DNA from: JAFGDI01 sp963662515 | GTDB lineage: Bacteria > Planctomycetota > Phycisphaerae > Sedimentisphaerales > SM23-30 | Reading direction: 5' to 3' | DNA length: 64,000 nt | Assembly: GCA_963662515.1 (NCBI GenBank) | Contig: OY759675.1 | Span: forward strand, 1 to 64,000 | Part shown: piece after piece, positions 53,943-63,904 of the stretch | Layout of the letters: each line of letters starts with the position of its first letter | Numbering within the stretch: the stretch's first letter is position 1 | Notes under the pieces: model-generated | The model's database searches: none | Told to the model about the DNA's origin: nothing | What the model saw: the letters and a program-made list of their open reading frames with translations, nothing else | Program-made: the position numbers and the translations under genes

Positions 53943-54470
53943 CTATTTATTCAGGCAGGTATTGAAAAAGTCGGAGAAGACTTGTTTTATTCTGGTGTAG
54001 GGCCAGTTGGAGCTGATCGCCGGGATATGCAGGAAGAAGGCCGTTTTTAGTTTGTTGTGCCCGCCGGCCTGGTCGAGCAGTGTCCAGAGTGTTGCCTCGC
54101 AGACATACTGGCCGGGGTTGTCTGAGATGATGAAATGTTCATGTTCACTGCAATATTGTCGAATATGTGAGGGTATCTGGGAGTAGTAGGTGTCATTACC
54201 GGGGTATTGCTCGTATTGTTGGGGTTTACGGGCCATAGTTTCCAGTCTGAAAGTTTCGCCTGCGGCCAGTCCCATACATATACAGGCAGATGGTCTGACA
54301 GTTTCGAGCAGGGCTGACAATTCTTCGCGGGCAAGTTGATAATCAACTGGTAAAACCTTACCTGTGACCAGCTTGGGGTATCTCTCGCCATACTCAGTTG
54401 CCAGCATGCCGCTGGGGTTCTCTGTGAAATTATGAAATGGTGTAAATCCGGTTATCAGTATTTCAGACAT
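53943..54470 (-). CDS. Pyroglutamyl-peptidase I-like protein (peptidase C15), short form
   Basis: A 175-residue relative of pyroglutamyl peptidase, which removes N-terminal pyroglutamate. It starts ILITGFTPFHNFTENPS and shows LPVDYQLAREEL. The catalytic residues fit as Glu77 (RLETMA), Cys124 (SDNPGQYVCEATLW) and His148 (AFFLHIP). Usual C15 enzymes are about 200-220 residues; this one is shorter, mainly at the C-terminus after the His. Its last 69 bp are repeated at 50874-50942. Confidence 0.85.
   Translation of the reverse strand: MSEILITGFTPFHNFTENPSGMLATEYGERYPKLVTGKVLPVDYQLAREELSALLETVRPSACICMGLAAGETFRLETMARKPQQYEQYPGNDTYYSQIPSHIRQYCSEHEHFIISDNPGQYVCEATLWTLLDQAGGHNKLKTAFFLHIPAISSNWPYTRIKQVFSDFFNTCLNK
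53946..54014. repeat. 69-bp direct repeat, right copy (within peptidase gene 3' end)
   Basis: The intact copy, part of the peptidase coding sequence. Together with 50874-50942 it bounds a segment of about 3.07 kb that contains only the GLUG gene. Confidence 0.93.
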
Positions 54471-54639
54471 GTTTTCTGCTTAGCCCTTTTTGATGTCAGC
54501 TCCAGATATCAGCTTCCTCTGGTAAATAATTTCAGGTGGCTTATGGGAATAGCCAGCAGGTATTTTAGGTAATGCCGTTGTCATTGTCAAAATATAGTTC
54601 AGCTCGTGAAAGTAGCTTTATTGCCGGTGGAAAAAGTGT

Positions 54640-54645
54640 TATAAT
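54640..54645 (+). promoter_or_regulatory. -10 element (TATAAT) of dnaE
   Basis: TATAAT about 33 bp upstream of the dnaE start. TTTATT, 17 bp further upstream, is a poor -35. GAGAGGAAG is the ribosome site. Confidence 0.45.
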
Positions 54646-54677
54646 GTGTTTTTGAAAGGATAGCGAGAGGAAGCGAT

Positions 54678-57600
54678 ATGAGCGGTAACAGTTTTACACA
54701 CCTGCACTTACATACGGAATACAGTTTGCTTGATGGCGGCTGCGCGATCAAAAAGCTGGTAAAGCACTGCAAAGAGCTGGGCATGGAGAGCCTGGCTATA
54801 ACCGACCATGGCAACATGTTTGGTGCTACCAGTTTTTATTCGGCGGCAAAAGAAGCCGGGATCAAGCCAATTATAGGCTGTGAGGCCTACATAGCACCCG
54901 GCAGTAGATTTGAAAAAGACAGTAAGGGTATGTCCGAAGCCAGTTATCATTTATGTCTGCTGGCAGAGAACAATACCGGATATAAGAATCTGCTTAAGCT
55001 CTCTACTTTGGCCTATACAGAGGGTTTTTATTATAAGCCTCGTATTGACAAGGAGATACTGTCAGAGTTGAAAGATGGTCTTATCTGTACCAGTGCTTGC
55101 CTGGGGGGTGAGATACCCTCACTTATACTGAAAGATAGATTTGACGAGGCCAAAGCTGCCGCCGAGTGGTACCTTAAAACCTTTGGCGAAGAGCGGTTTT
55201 ATATTGAGATACAATGGCATTGTGAAGATCAGAATAAAGTTACTCCAATGCTGGTTGACCTGGCCCGTCAGGTAGGGGCGCAGTTGGTAGCGACTAACGA
55301 TGTGCATTTTTTGACCAAAGAAGATTATCGGGCGCATCAGGCGTTGACCTGTCTGAGTACCGGCAAGACGCTGGATGATCCCAAGAAGATGGTCTATCCG
55401 CCGGAGCTGTATTTGAGGCCGGCTCAGGAAATGCGTGAGGTATTTTCCCGCTGGCCGGAAGCATGTGATAATACGCTCAAGATCGCCAATATGTGCGACC
55501 TTGAGATAGAAATGGGTGTTCAGCATGCCCCGGTGTATAAATGCCCGGCAGGAAAGACCGCTGATGGATATCTGCGTGAGCTGTGTGAAGATGGTCTGCG
55601 TAAACGGTTCGGTGAAATATCGCCAGAGCGTCAGGCCCGTCTTGACCATGAGCTGAAGGTTATTGCCGATAAAGATTTTTCCAGTTACTTTCTTATCGTC
55701 TGGGACTTTGTAAATTTTGCCCGCCGTAATAACATACCTGCTAACCCGCGTGGTAGCGGTGTGGGTACGCTGGTAGGTTATGCCCTTGAGATCGCCCATG
55801 TTGACCCGATGCGATACGGCCTGCTGTTCGAGCGTTTTATGGACCCGGAACGAACCGAGATGCCCGATATAGATATTGATATCTGTCAGAATGGTCGTCA
55901 GCGGGTAATCGAATATGTGCAGCAGAAATATGGTCATGTAGCACAGATAACGACCTTTGGTACACTCAAGGCCAAGGGCGTAATTCGTGATGTATGCCGG
56001 GTACTGAATATTCCGCTTTCAGATGCTGATAAGCTGGCCAAGCTGGTGCCTGATGACCTTAAGATGACGCTGGATAAAGCTCTGGAGCAAGAGCCGGAAT
56101 TGCGTCAGTGGTGCGAGAGTGACCCCAAGGTGCAGGATGCCTTTGATATAGGCAAGCGACTGGAAGGTCTGACCAGGCATTGTTCTGTTCATGCTTGCGC
56201 GGTGGTAATTGCCGATGAGCCTCTAACCAATTTTTTGCCGCTATATAAAGTTACCGGCAGTGATGACCTGATCACCCAATATGAAGGGCCGCTGGTCGAG
56301 CAGGCCGGTTTGCTCAAGATGGACTTCCTCGGTCTGCGTACACTCTCTGTTGTTGACACTGCCTGTAAGCTCATCAAGTCTGGCAAGGGCATTGATATAG
56401 ATGTGTATCGTGATATAGACCTTACTGATAAAGAGACCTTAGATCTGTTTTGCAAGGGTCGTACTCGCGGCGTATTCCAGTTTGAATCTGGTGGAATGCA
56501 GGATCTGCTCCAGAATATGAAGCCAGACCGGGTTGAAGACCTTATTGCTGCTAACGCTCTCTATCGGCCAGGTCCTATGTCTCTTATTCCTGACTATAAT
56601 GCGCGTAAGCATGGTCAGGAATGGGAAGCGCCGCACCCTAAGATGCGTGAACTGCTGGAAGAGACCTATGGTATTATGGTCTATCAGGAGCAGGTAATGC
56701 AGATCCTGAACCAGTTGGGCGACTTGCCGCTGGGTCGTTCTTATCGTCTGATCAAAGCTATTGGTAAGAAAAAGGAAAAGATCATTCTGGCTGAATCAGC
56801 CGCTTTTGTAGATGGCTGTGTGGCTAATGGTATTGACCGGGACAAAGCAGTTGAGCTATTTGAACTTATCAAGAAATTTGCTGGCTATGGTTTTAATAAG
56901 AGCCATTCGACCCAGTATGCTATTCTGGCTTTCCAGACAGCCTGGCTCAAGGTTCATTATCCTACTGAGTTCATGGCTTCACTGCTTACCTTTGAAGGTG
57001 GTTCAACCGAGAAGATCGCTGAATATATCGATGAAGCCCGCTGCCTGGGTATTGAGATATTGGCTCCCGATATTAATCAGAGCAATATGGACTTTACTGT
57101 AATCTATGACCAGCCGGAAGGCAAGCGACAGAAGCAGGTTGACCCTGAAACGGGCAAGATTGTTGGTGAGCATATCCGCTTTGGTCTTAATGCTATTAAG
57201 GGGCTGGGCGAAAAGGCTGTAGAAGAGATCATTCGTTCACGCAATGAACATGGCAAGTTTGAAAATATTTATGACCTCTGCCAGAGTATCGATTTGCGAA
57301 CAGTGAATAAGTCGTCTTTAGAAGCATTGATCAAATCAGGGGCACTTGATAGTCTGGGCGGCAGTCGAGCCCAGCACCTGGCGGTAATGGAAGAGGCTAT
57401 AGCGGTGGGCAACCGTATGCAGAAAGACAAGCTCGCCGGACAGATGAACCTGTTTGGCGCCTTTGATCAGGCCGAAGAGCAGGTAAGTGAAAATGCCTAT
57501 AAGCTGCCAGATGTCAGGCCGATACCACAGCCGCAATTATTGCAGTATGAAAAAGAAGTGTTGGGTATGTATGTAACCGAACATCCGCTGGCTGAGTATG

Positions 57601-58190
57601 CAGAGACTATACATGATTACAGTACGGCTAATACCAGTAATCTGGGCGAGTTCTCTGAAGGGGCTGAGGTGCTTATTGGTGGCATGATCTCGCAGGTGCG
57701 TCCTTGCGTTGTCAAGAATGGCAAATCAGCGGGCAGTAAGATGGCGATGTTCACTCTGGAAGATCTCAACGGCAAGGTTGACGGCGTTATATTCCCCAGC
57801 GACTTCGCCCTGCATGGCTATCTTATGCAGCAGGACAAAATGGTATTCATTCGTGGTAATGTTGATAAGCGGCGTGAGGCACCCAGTATTAAAGTTAATC
57901 AGGTCTATGATATGACCCGAGCTGAAGAAGAGCTTACCAATGAGGTTATGCTCACTCTGGAAAAAGACCTGGTCAATCATAATGTATTGAGCCAGTTGCG
58001 AACTATCTGTGAACATCATCGCGGTACGACACCTATGATCATGTCTCTGCGTACAAACAATAATATGCGTGTGTATATCCAGGCGGGCACTGGTGTAAGG
58101 CCTGACAGTGAGTTCAGACGCAAGGTCTGTAATATGTTCGGCCATACCAATGTAAAACTAACCGGCCCGGGTATTAATAAGAGCCTGTGA
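54678..58190 (+). CDS. dnaE: DNA polymerase III alpha subunit
   Basis: A 1170-residue DnaE1-type replicative polymerase. The PHP domain is at the N-terminus (HLHTEYSLLDGG, ITDHGNMFGATSF). The catalytic aspartates are in PDIDIDICQNGRQRVIEYV (palm, near residue 400). Other family blocks are NPRGSGVGTLVGYAL, YRPGPMSLIPDYNARKHG, GYGFNKSHSTQYAILAFQTAWLK and a C-terminal OB fold (VLIGGMISQVRPCVVKNG). The length is standard. The gene is followed 37 bp later by rsmE in the same direction. Confidence 0.97.
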   Translation: MSGNSFTHLHLHTEYSLLDGGCAIKKLVKHCKELGMESLAITDHGNMFGATSFYSAAKEAGIKPIIGCEAYIAPGSRFEKDSKGMSEASYHLCLLAENNTGYKNLLKLSTLAYTEGFYYKPRIDKEILSELKDGLICTSACLGGEIPSLILKDRFDEAKAAAEWYLKTFGEERFYIEIQWHCEDQNKVTPMLVDLARQVGAQLVATNDVHFLTKEDYRAHQALTCLSTGKTLDDPKKMVYPPELYLRPAQEMREVFSRWPEACDNTLKIANMCDLEIEMGVQHAPVYKCPAGKTADGYLRELCEDGLRKRFGEISPERQARLDHELKVIADKDFSSYFLIVWDFVNFARRNNIPANPRGSGVGTLVGYALEIAHVDPMRYGLLFERFMDPERTEMPDIDIDICQNGRQRVIEYVQQKYGHVAQITTFGTLKAKGVIRDVCRVLNIPLSDADKLAKLVPDDLKMTLDKALEQEPELRQWCESDPKVQDAFDIGKRLEGLTRHCSVHACAVVIADEPLTNFLPLYKVTGSDDLITQYEGPLVEQAGLLKMDFLGLRTLSVVDTACKLIKSGKGIDIDVYRDIDLTDKETLDLFCKGRTRGVFQFESGGMQDLLQNMKPDRVEDLIAANALYRPGPMSLIPDYNARKHGQEWEAPHPKMRELLEETYGIMVYQEQVMQILNQLGDLPLGRSYRLIKAIGKKKEKIILAESAAFVDGCVANGIDRDKAVELFELIKKFAGYGFNKSHSTQYAILAFQTAWLKVHYPTEFMASLLTFEGGSTEKIAEYIDEARCLGIEILAPDINQSNMDFTVIYDQPEGKRQKQVDPETGKIVGEHIRFGLNAIKGLGEKAVEEIIRSRNEHGKFENIYDLCQSIDLRTVNKSSLEALIKSGALDSLGGSRAQHLAVMEEAIAVGNRMQKDKLAGQMNLFGAFDQAEEQVSENAYKLPDVRPIPQPQLLQYEKEVLGMYVTEHPLAEYAETIHDYSTANTSNLGEFSEGAEVLIGGMISQVRPCVVKNGKSAGSKMAMFTLEDLNGKVDGVIFPSDFALHGYLMQQDKMVFIRGNVDKRREAPSIKVNQVYDMTRAEEELTNEVMLTLEKDLVNHNVLSQLRTICEHHRGTTPMIMSLRTNNNMRVYIQAGTGVRPDSEFRRKVCNMFGHTNVKLTGPGINKSL

Positions 58191-58227
58191 TTGTGTTGTC
58201 TGATATTATTGCTGAAATGACTAAAAT

Positions 58228-58965
58228 ATGAATCTGATAATCCTTCAAACGCAAGATAATCGCAGGGGCGATGAATATGTTATCTCTGATGAGCGTGCCA
58301 GTCATGTGCTGGAAATATTGAAAGCTCAAGTTGGTGATACACTGACCGTTGGGCTGCTCAACGGGCCGATGGGTCAGGCTACGGTTCGTGACATTTCTGA
58401 TAATGCAGTCACTATGGTTTGTGAGTTTGAAACGCAGGTGAGAACAACTACGGCTGGGACGATAGATGTTATCTGTGCCCTGCCCCGGCCCCAGACTTTG
58501 AAAAAGGTCCTTCATTCGGCGGCGGCTATGGGTGTGAGAAATCTCTATTTTATTCGTTCTAATCGGGTCGAAAAGAGCTATTTTCATTCGCCTGTGCTTC
58601 AGCCGGAAAATTACCAGCGATTCCTGATTGAAGGACTCAGTCAGGGCAAAAGCACACTAATGCCCCAGGTTAGTTTCCATCAGCGGTTCCGGGAATTCTT
58701 TGAAGACTATCTGCCGGGCGTAACGCAAAACGCTTCGGCTAAAAAAATCCTGTTTTCCACTCTGGGTAATAATGACCTGCTCCATTGTGGTATTACCGGC
58801 AATGATAATATTATATTGGCTTTAGGGCCGGAAGGGGGATGGGTCGATTTTGAAGAACAGCTTATGCTCAGCTCGGGCTTTGTTCCTGTCAAACTCGGGC
58901 CCTGGATACTGCGCGTGGAAAACGCTATGGTCGCAGCACTGGCACAATTAGAACTGGCTCGATAG
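58228..58965 (+). CDS. rsmE: 16S rRNA m3U1498 methyltransferase RsmE
   Basis: A 245-residue SPOUT-class methyltransferase that modifies U1498 of 16S rRNA. The N-terminal PUA-like domain has RASHVLEILKAQVGDTLTVG. The C-terminal knot has IILALGPEGGWVDFEE and KLGPWILRVENAMVAALAQLE, where relatives read LG-RILRTETA. The trefoil-knot SAM pocket is thus complete. It follows dnaE closely and is probably co-transcribed. Confidence 0.92.
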   Translation: MNLIILQTQDNRRGDEYVISDERASHVLEILKAQVGDTLTVGLLNGPMGQATVRDISDNAVTMVCEFETQVRTTTAGTIDVICALPRPQTLKKVLHSAAAMGVRNLYFIRSNRVEKSYFHSPVLQPENYQRFLIEGLSQGKSTLMPQVSFHQRFREFFEDYLPGVTQNASAKKILFSTLGNNDLLHCGITGNDNIILALGPEGGWVDFEEQLMLSSGFVPVKLGPWILRVENAMVAALAQLELAR

Positions 58966-59013
58966 TGGGTCTGCTGCGTATATGGGGTTCGGTGTTTCCA
59001 TTTGGGCTGATAT

Positions 59014-59051
59014 AAAAAAAGCGGATAATCCCCGTATCAGGAATTATCCGC
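59014..59051. terminator. Bidirectional terminator between rsmE and the GLUG-dockerin gene
   Basis: Stem GCGGATAAT / ATTATCCGC with seven A before it, so a T-run serves the leftward gene. A weaker T/A tail serves rsmE. Confidence 0.8.
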
Positions 59052-59073
59052 TTAAATATTAGTAATCTTATTC

Positions 59074-61461
59074 TTACTGCTTATATATTTTCACATCGTC
59101 AAGCCAGCAGCAATCAAGCCCGGCTGAACCATCGCTGTCTTTGCTATAGACCCATTTAAACTCTCGTATGCCCGGCTCAACTGTGTAGCCTTTGGTCTGC
59201 CAGTTCGTAGTGCCGGAGAATGAATCTTTGAGCTCACCATCTATATAAAACCTCAGATAGTCATAATCTGTCTCACTATCATAACGCAGGGCAAATGAGA
59301 TAGTATTTATTTCATAACCGGTTATGTCGCAGCTAAGCGTCAGAGAGGTCATCTGGGAATTAGTAATTGAACCTGTGCGAGCTGAATATGTACCGCTGTT
59401 CTTATCAGAGTCGGTTACTGTCCACAAGGCATCGCCATTTGTGCTCCAGTTAAGCCCAGTCAGGTCACCAGTTTCAAAGCCATCACTTAACTCGGCCAGC
59501 TCTTTTTCTATTGAGTCAGACAGCCAGGCACCAGCCAATATTGCCAGGTCGTTTATATTTATCTGACCATCAACATACCAGTCTGCCTGCTTGCAATTAT
59601 CGCCAGATTCGCAGTCGGTTGCCAGCCAGTATTGGGCCAGTACGGCAAAGTCAAGTATATCAACCTGGTCATAAACCGTTATTATGACCGGCAGCCTGGC
59701 AATGTCGCCATTTGAGGCTGATATAGTCAGTTGGCAGGCATAATCGCCAACCGGCAACCCGGCGGAGTTTACCGTAATGTTTACTGTTGACAGATCTGTG
59801 CCGGTAAAGGCACCGGAAGACGGATCAATATTTGTCAGCCAGCTACATGGTTCGGCGGCTATCGACCATGTAAGAGACTGGCCGGTCAGGCAATTGAAAT
59901 CACAAGCTAATTCGCCGGTTGAATTCAGTGGTACGCTTATGTTAATGTGGTTGTCATGGCCGATAGCTGACTGATAACTTAGTGAAGGATAATCAGTCAT
60001 GGTCCAGTTTGTTGTCAGGTCCCAGCCTGCTGAAGTGAAGGTCAGGTCATCTTGCATCTCTGCTGTGGTTTTACCCTTACCGCCAGCTGAGGTCAGGACA
60101 AGGCTGGTATCTTTATCCCAGAAACTTGATGATACGGTACTGCCGCTATAGCGATAGCCAAGCAGTCCGCCATGATAAGTGCCCGGCGTTACGGTACCGG
60201 TAGAATAGCACTTGTCAATAGTAGTACTGGCTCCGCCGTCAGTAATGCCGACCAGTCCACCCAGATAACGAGGTGTATAGCCGGTTACTACATTGCCGCG
60301 GGCATAGCAGTTGCTTATTGTAGCTACATAGAGATTGCCGATGAGACCGCCAAGTTGTACGCTGTTATTTCCGCAATTTAGCTCGCTGGTACTATAGCAT
60401 GACTGGGCTGTGCCATAGTACATCAGTCCTATTAATCCGCCGACCCCGCGACAGAAATCACCGATAGTTATATTCCCTTTGCTGTGACAATTTAACATCT
60501 GGTCCGTGGCATTGAGAGATGAAGAGCCTGCAAATCCACCTATGCCATAACAGTTGTCGTTGCAAGTAATATTACCTGTGCTGTAGCATTTGTATATTAC
60601 TGGCTGAGTTGTCGTGATTACAGGTGTTATCGCACCGGCGAAACCGCCGCCATTATTTCCTGTAAAGGAATTATAAGGTGTTATCGTTACATCACCAGTG
60701 CTATATGATTCACTGATCACGCCGCTGAGCATACCGGCGAAACCGCCAACTCCTGAATTGCCAGACACCGCACCAGTTGCGTAGCAATTAATAATAGTTC
60801 CATTATTCTGATATCCAATAAAACCGCCGATCTGACTGCCTGACCCGGGTACGGTTACAGAAGCCGAACTGTGACAATTGCTTATAGTCACATTGCCATC
60901 GGTAGAGCCGATCAGTCCTCCCAGTCGTTGACCGCTTAGATTACCCGTAACTTTTCCTGCCGAAGAGCAGTTGCTTATAGTACCTGAAATTACATATCCT
61001 GCCAGCAGGCCGGTATCAGTGCTGCCTGTTATATTTCCCTGAATGTGGCAATTTGAGATCGTGCCGCTTATCTGCATTCCTACCAGACAGCCGCCGCCGG
61101 TTGCTGTGGCATTTACCAGTTTCACATTGCTTATGGTTCCTAATTTGAACGATTCAAATATTCGTTTGGGCTGATTGTATATGGTGAAGTTCTGCCCGTT
61201 AAAATGGCCAGAAAAGGAATATCCGCTCCCAATCGAGTTAAAAGTTTCTGCGGTATAATCTGACATGTCAATGTCATTCATTAAGACAAAGCAACGGTCC
61301 CAATTGTCAATGTCTGGCCCTATAGCATTAAACTGCTCTGGTGTGTATATTTCATAAGGGCTGTCGCTATAACCTGTGCCGCCGCCGTATTCGGCTGCCA
61401 ATAGCAAAGTGCTGCTACATAATATCCCCAAACATAAATACAGACAGGATAAGATCTTCAT
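59074..61461 (-). CDS. Secreted GLUG-repeat protein with dockerin-like module and C-terminal jelly roll
   Basis: A 795-residue exported protein (signal peptide ending about residue 23, LLLAA). About residues 80-440 hold many GLUG repeats (GGLIGSTDGNVTISNCHSSASV, split family motif GG..G...G.I.NC). A short Ig-like part follows (about 500-590). A dockerin-like segment lies at about 600-660 (VDILDFAVLAQYWL and DGQININDLAILAGAWL, the second with a calcium loop). The C-terminal 140 residues resemble a carbohydrate-binding or MAM-like jelly roll (GFETGDLTGLNWSTNGDALW, CCWLDDVKIYKQ). The dockerin is internal, not terminal as in most such proteins. Surface attachment or matrix role is inferred. Confidence 0.85.
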   Translation of the reverse strand: MKILSCLYLCLGILCSSTLLLAAEYGGGTGYSDSPYEIYTPEQFNAIGPDIDNWDRCFVLMNDIDMSDYTAETFNSIGSGYSFSGHFNGQNFTIYNQPKRIFESFKLGTISNVKLVNATATGGGCLVGMQISGTISNCHIQGNITGSTDTGLLAGYVISGTISNCSSAGKVTGNLSGQRLGGLIGSTDGNVTISNCHSSASVTVPGSGSQIGGFIGYQNNGTIINCYATGAVSGNSGVGGFAGMLSGVISESYSTGDVTITPYNSFTGNNGGGFAGAITPVITTTQPVIYKCYSTGNITCNDNCYGIGGFAGSSSLNATDQMLNCHSKGNITIGDFCRGVGGLIGLMYYGTAQSCYSTSELNCGNNSVQLGGLIGNLYVATISNCYARGNVVTGYTPRYLGGLVGITDGGASTTIDKCYSTGTVTPGTYHGGLLGYRYSGSTVSSSFWDKDTSLVLTSAGGKGKTTAEMQDDLTFTSAGWDLTTNWTMTDYPSLSYQSAIGHDNHINISVPLNSTGELACDFNCLTGQSLTWSIAAEPCSWLTNIDPSSGAFTGTDLSTVNITVNSAGLPVGDYACQLTISASNGDIARLPVIITVYDQVDILDFAVLAQYWLATDCESGDNCKQADWYVDGQININDLAILAGAWLSDSIEKELAELSDGFETGDLTGLNWSTNGDALWTVTDSDKNSGTYSARTGSITNSQMTSLTLSCDITGYEINTISFALRYDSETDYDYLRFYIDGELKDSFSGTTNWQTKGYTVEPGIREFKWVYSKDSDGSAGLDCCWLDDVKIYKQ

Positions 61462-61590
61462 AAAAAACCTCCAATATGTTGTTTCCCAGAACCAGACGAT
61501 CTGGCTTGACAGTCTTTAGACACAAAGTGTATTATATCATATTAAAGGCCGATAACTATTGAAATTTTACGAAAGGTGTGGAAAATAAAA

Positions 61591-61627
61591 AAAGGTGGAT
61601 AATACTCCGCAGAGCATATCCACCTTT
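61591..61627 (-). terminator. Terminator of the 515-residue gene
   Basis: Stem AAAGGTGGATA / TATCCACCTTT, with an A-run on its left side that reads as T-run on the minus strand. It lies just after the stop of the next leftward gene. Confidence 0.85.
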
Positions 61628-61652
61628 GCTGATTTCAGTTGTTCACTAATGC

Positions 61653-63200
61653 TTATTTGAGCCAGCGGCCGGCGAAGATAGCCAGATCTTCTATGTTAAC
61701 TATGCCGTCAAAGTTCATGTCGGCTCCCTGGCAGTCATTGTCCCAGCTGCTGCACCATTGATATTGCCAGTTGTGAGCAATGTTTACAAAGTCATCCAGA
61801 TCTGTACCACTCAGAGGCGAGAGTGTCACTTCAACGCTCACTGGTTGGTCATATACTTCTACTGTTCCTTTGGCCACATCATAGATGTCGTGTACTACGC
61901 GGTAGTTCTGGAAGTTGCCCCACTCGCTGTTGCCAGCCAGTCTGGTCTGGGCCTGACCAGAGAGATCAGTTACCAGCTCGACATTATTAGAGGCATCCCA
62001 ACCCATCGGCAGTACAATAGTTGCGTTGGCAACTGGACTATTTGCCTGATCTTTAACTGTGAATGTGACCGGGTAGTAAGTGGCGGCATGGAACCATGTG
62101 TGACCCTGAATAACACCATCTTTAAATATATACATATATAAACGGTCAGCAGGCAGTCCGCCAATAATGGTAACAGAAATGGTATCGTCGTTAATATAGG
62201 CATAGCTATATTGTTTGTTAAGATAACCATTGTCACCACCAGTTATCATTGCCGTATAGGTGCAATTGCTGAAATCTGAGCCAATGCCCGGCAGGTTCAC
62301 TTCAAGTGTCAGGTCAGCTTCACTGGCTTCCAGAGCAGACATATCATTTCCCAAAAAGAACATTGAAGCAGGCTGAGAGTGTTGACGGTAAAGGGAAGTG
62401 CCGCCGCTTATATCCAGATCAACCCAGTCTTCATAGCCGGGGAATATGAGTGAGTATGATACTGCATCTTGCTGGGGTGTAATATAATATAAGCCATTCG
62501 AGGGGTCTATGGTTATGCCTTTTACCGGGTCAGAGTTGTGAAACTCAACGGTACTGTCATCTGTATATACGACTCTGAGGTAACCTTCTATAGGGAAGCC
62601 GAAATTCAGGTCGAAGTTATATAGCATTTTTACCGGGTCTTTATCAGTGAATGAGAATAAGGTTGTGCCGTCATTGAAATCTTTTCTCTGATGCTCTACT
62701 GGCTCACCATTATTACTAAGGCTCAATGAACAGGTGTTGTAGTGAGAGGGGTATTTATCTGCCGGCCATAATGTCAGCGGGAATACACCTTCGCCCTGCG
62801 GCAGAAATCTTACTACCATAACCGCTTCGTCTAAATATTGTATAGACCCTATGGTAATATTGCCGGTAAGGTTGATGGTTGCTTTTTTCCAGGTACCTTC
62901 CAGGTTTTCTGTGGTTACAGATGAAAGAGTCAGTCCGTCAGTAATGTCCTGAATGCTTATGCCATTTGGATTTATTACTGCCGAATCAAAATTAACTGAA
63001 AAAGACAGGTCGGTAAAAGTGGCATTTTCAACCAGCAAACTCACATCAACATAGCCATCTGTCACTGGCGCATGAAACCAGCAATGATTATACCAGTCTG
63101 ACTGGTAATCCGTAGATATATAAGAATAGGTCTGCCCCCAACTGTTAGCAGAAAATACCGATCCAACCATAAGTACGATAAAAAATAATAATCTCTTCAT
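61653..63200 (-). CDS. Secreted protein with cohesin-like N-terminal fold and C-terminal dockerin-like module
   Basis: A 515-residue exported protein (signal peptide ending about residue 22, SWGQT). The early region (about 50-160) has the strand pattern VDVSLLVENATFTDLSFSVNF and VMVVRFLPQGEGVFPLTL, resembling a cohesin or CBM-like jelly roll. A central Ig-like segment follows, and a carboxypeptidase-regulatory-like region (TFTVKDQANSPVANATIVLP). The C-terminus is dockerin-like, DLDDFVNIAHNW and MNFDGIVNIEDLAIFAGRWL, with a calcium-loop Asp-X-Asp-Gly. Such pairs may assemble protein complexes, but the partner is unknown. The cohesin call is tentative. Confidence 0.75.
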   Translation of the reverse strand: MKRLLFFIVLMVGSVFSANSWGQTYSYISTDYQSDWYNHCWFHAPVTDGYVDVSLLVENATFTDLSFSVNFDSAVINPNGISIQDITDGLTLSSVTTENLEGTWKKATINLTGNITIGSIQYLDEAVMVVRFLPQGEGVFPLTLWPADKYPSHYNTCSLSLSNNGEPVEHQRKDFNDGTTLFSFTDKDPVKMLYNFDLNFGFPIEGYLRVVYTDDSTVEFHNSDPVKGITIDPSNGLYYITPQQDAVSYSLIFPGYEDWVDLDISGGTSLYRQHSQPASMFFLGNDMSALEASEADLTLEVNLPGIGSDFSNCTYTAMITGGDNGYLNKQYSYAYINDDTISVTIIGGLPADRLYMYIFKDGVIQGHTWFHAATYYPVTFTVKDQANSPVANATIVLPMGWDASNNVELVTDLSGQAQTRLAGNSEWGNFQNYRVVHDIYDVAKGTVEVYDQPVSVEVTLSPLSGTDLDDFVNIAHNWQYQWCSSWDNDCQGADMNFDGIVNIEDLAIFAGRWLK

Positions 63201-63575
63201 CTCTCTTGATTCCTCGCTTAAAAGTTCAACTATAGAACTAAGGCCTTTTGCGGACTATTTAACAACATTAGCCCGATTTATTTATGATACAACATTCCAA
63301 TATAACATAAAAAAATCATTACTGATGCTTATGTTAAGAAAAAAAGTCAAAATATATGAAAATTAGCAGTTAAGTCCAGCAAAATATATCGGGCATTTCG
63401 GATATGCATGTAATTATGGTTGTATCAGTTTTACTGGTCAGATTGGTAATAATGAATAGTCAGATAAAGCCAGTGAAATGGTAGGCCCTTTTCTGTTTCT
63501 CGTTTATAAAATAGTTGGCAAAAACCTACTAATAAGGTAAAATGATGCTCTAAATATATTAGTAGAAAGGTTAGT
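63201..63575. other. Intergenic region upstream of a small lipoprotein
   Basis: About 375 bp, AT-rich, between divergent genes. GAAAGG lies before the lipoprotein start. No promoter, RNA or gene was recognised. Confidence 0.4.
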
Positions 63576-63875
63576 ATGCATAACATATTGAAAAATATAA
63601 ATTTAAGTCTTATTGTGATTTCCTTGTCATGTTTTTTAGCATCTTGTGACGATGAAGATAAGGTTACATTTGATTATAATTATGACAGTGTAGCGACGCT
63701 CCCGGCAGCAGAGCTCGACCTTAGCCAGGCCAGACGGATACAGGCCTCAGGAAAGCTCGAAAGTGTTGAGGTGACTGATGCTGTTGTGCCAACTGCCGAC
63801 CTTGACGGGTCGGTCGATGGTGGTTCAGATATGATGTCAGTTGATGATGGGATGAGCGATCCGAACTTTAACTGA
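63576..63875 (+). CDS. Small lipoprotein, unknown function
   Basis: A 99-residue protein with a lipobox FLASC (Cys24) after a hydrophobic signal. The mature part is acidic (DDEDKVTFDYNYD, DLDGSVDGGSDMMSVDDG) and has no known domain. A ribosome site (GAAAGG) and a terminator 30 bp after the stop support it as a real single gene. Confidence 0.75.
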   Translation: MHNILKNINLSLIVISLSCFLASCDDEDKVTFDYNYDSVATLPAAELDLSQARRIQASGKLESVEVTDAVVPTADLDGSVDGGSDMMSVDDGMSDPNFN

Positions 63876-63904
63876 GCCTGATTTTAATTTAATATCAACC
63901 AGAG

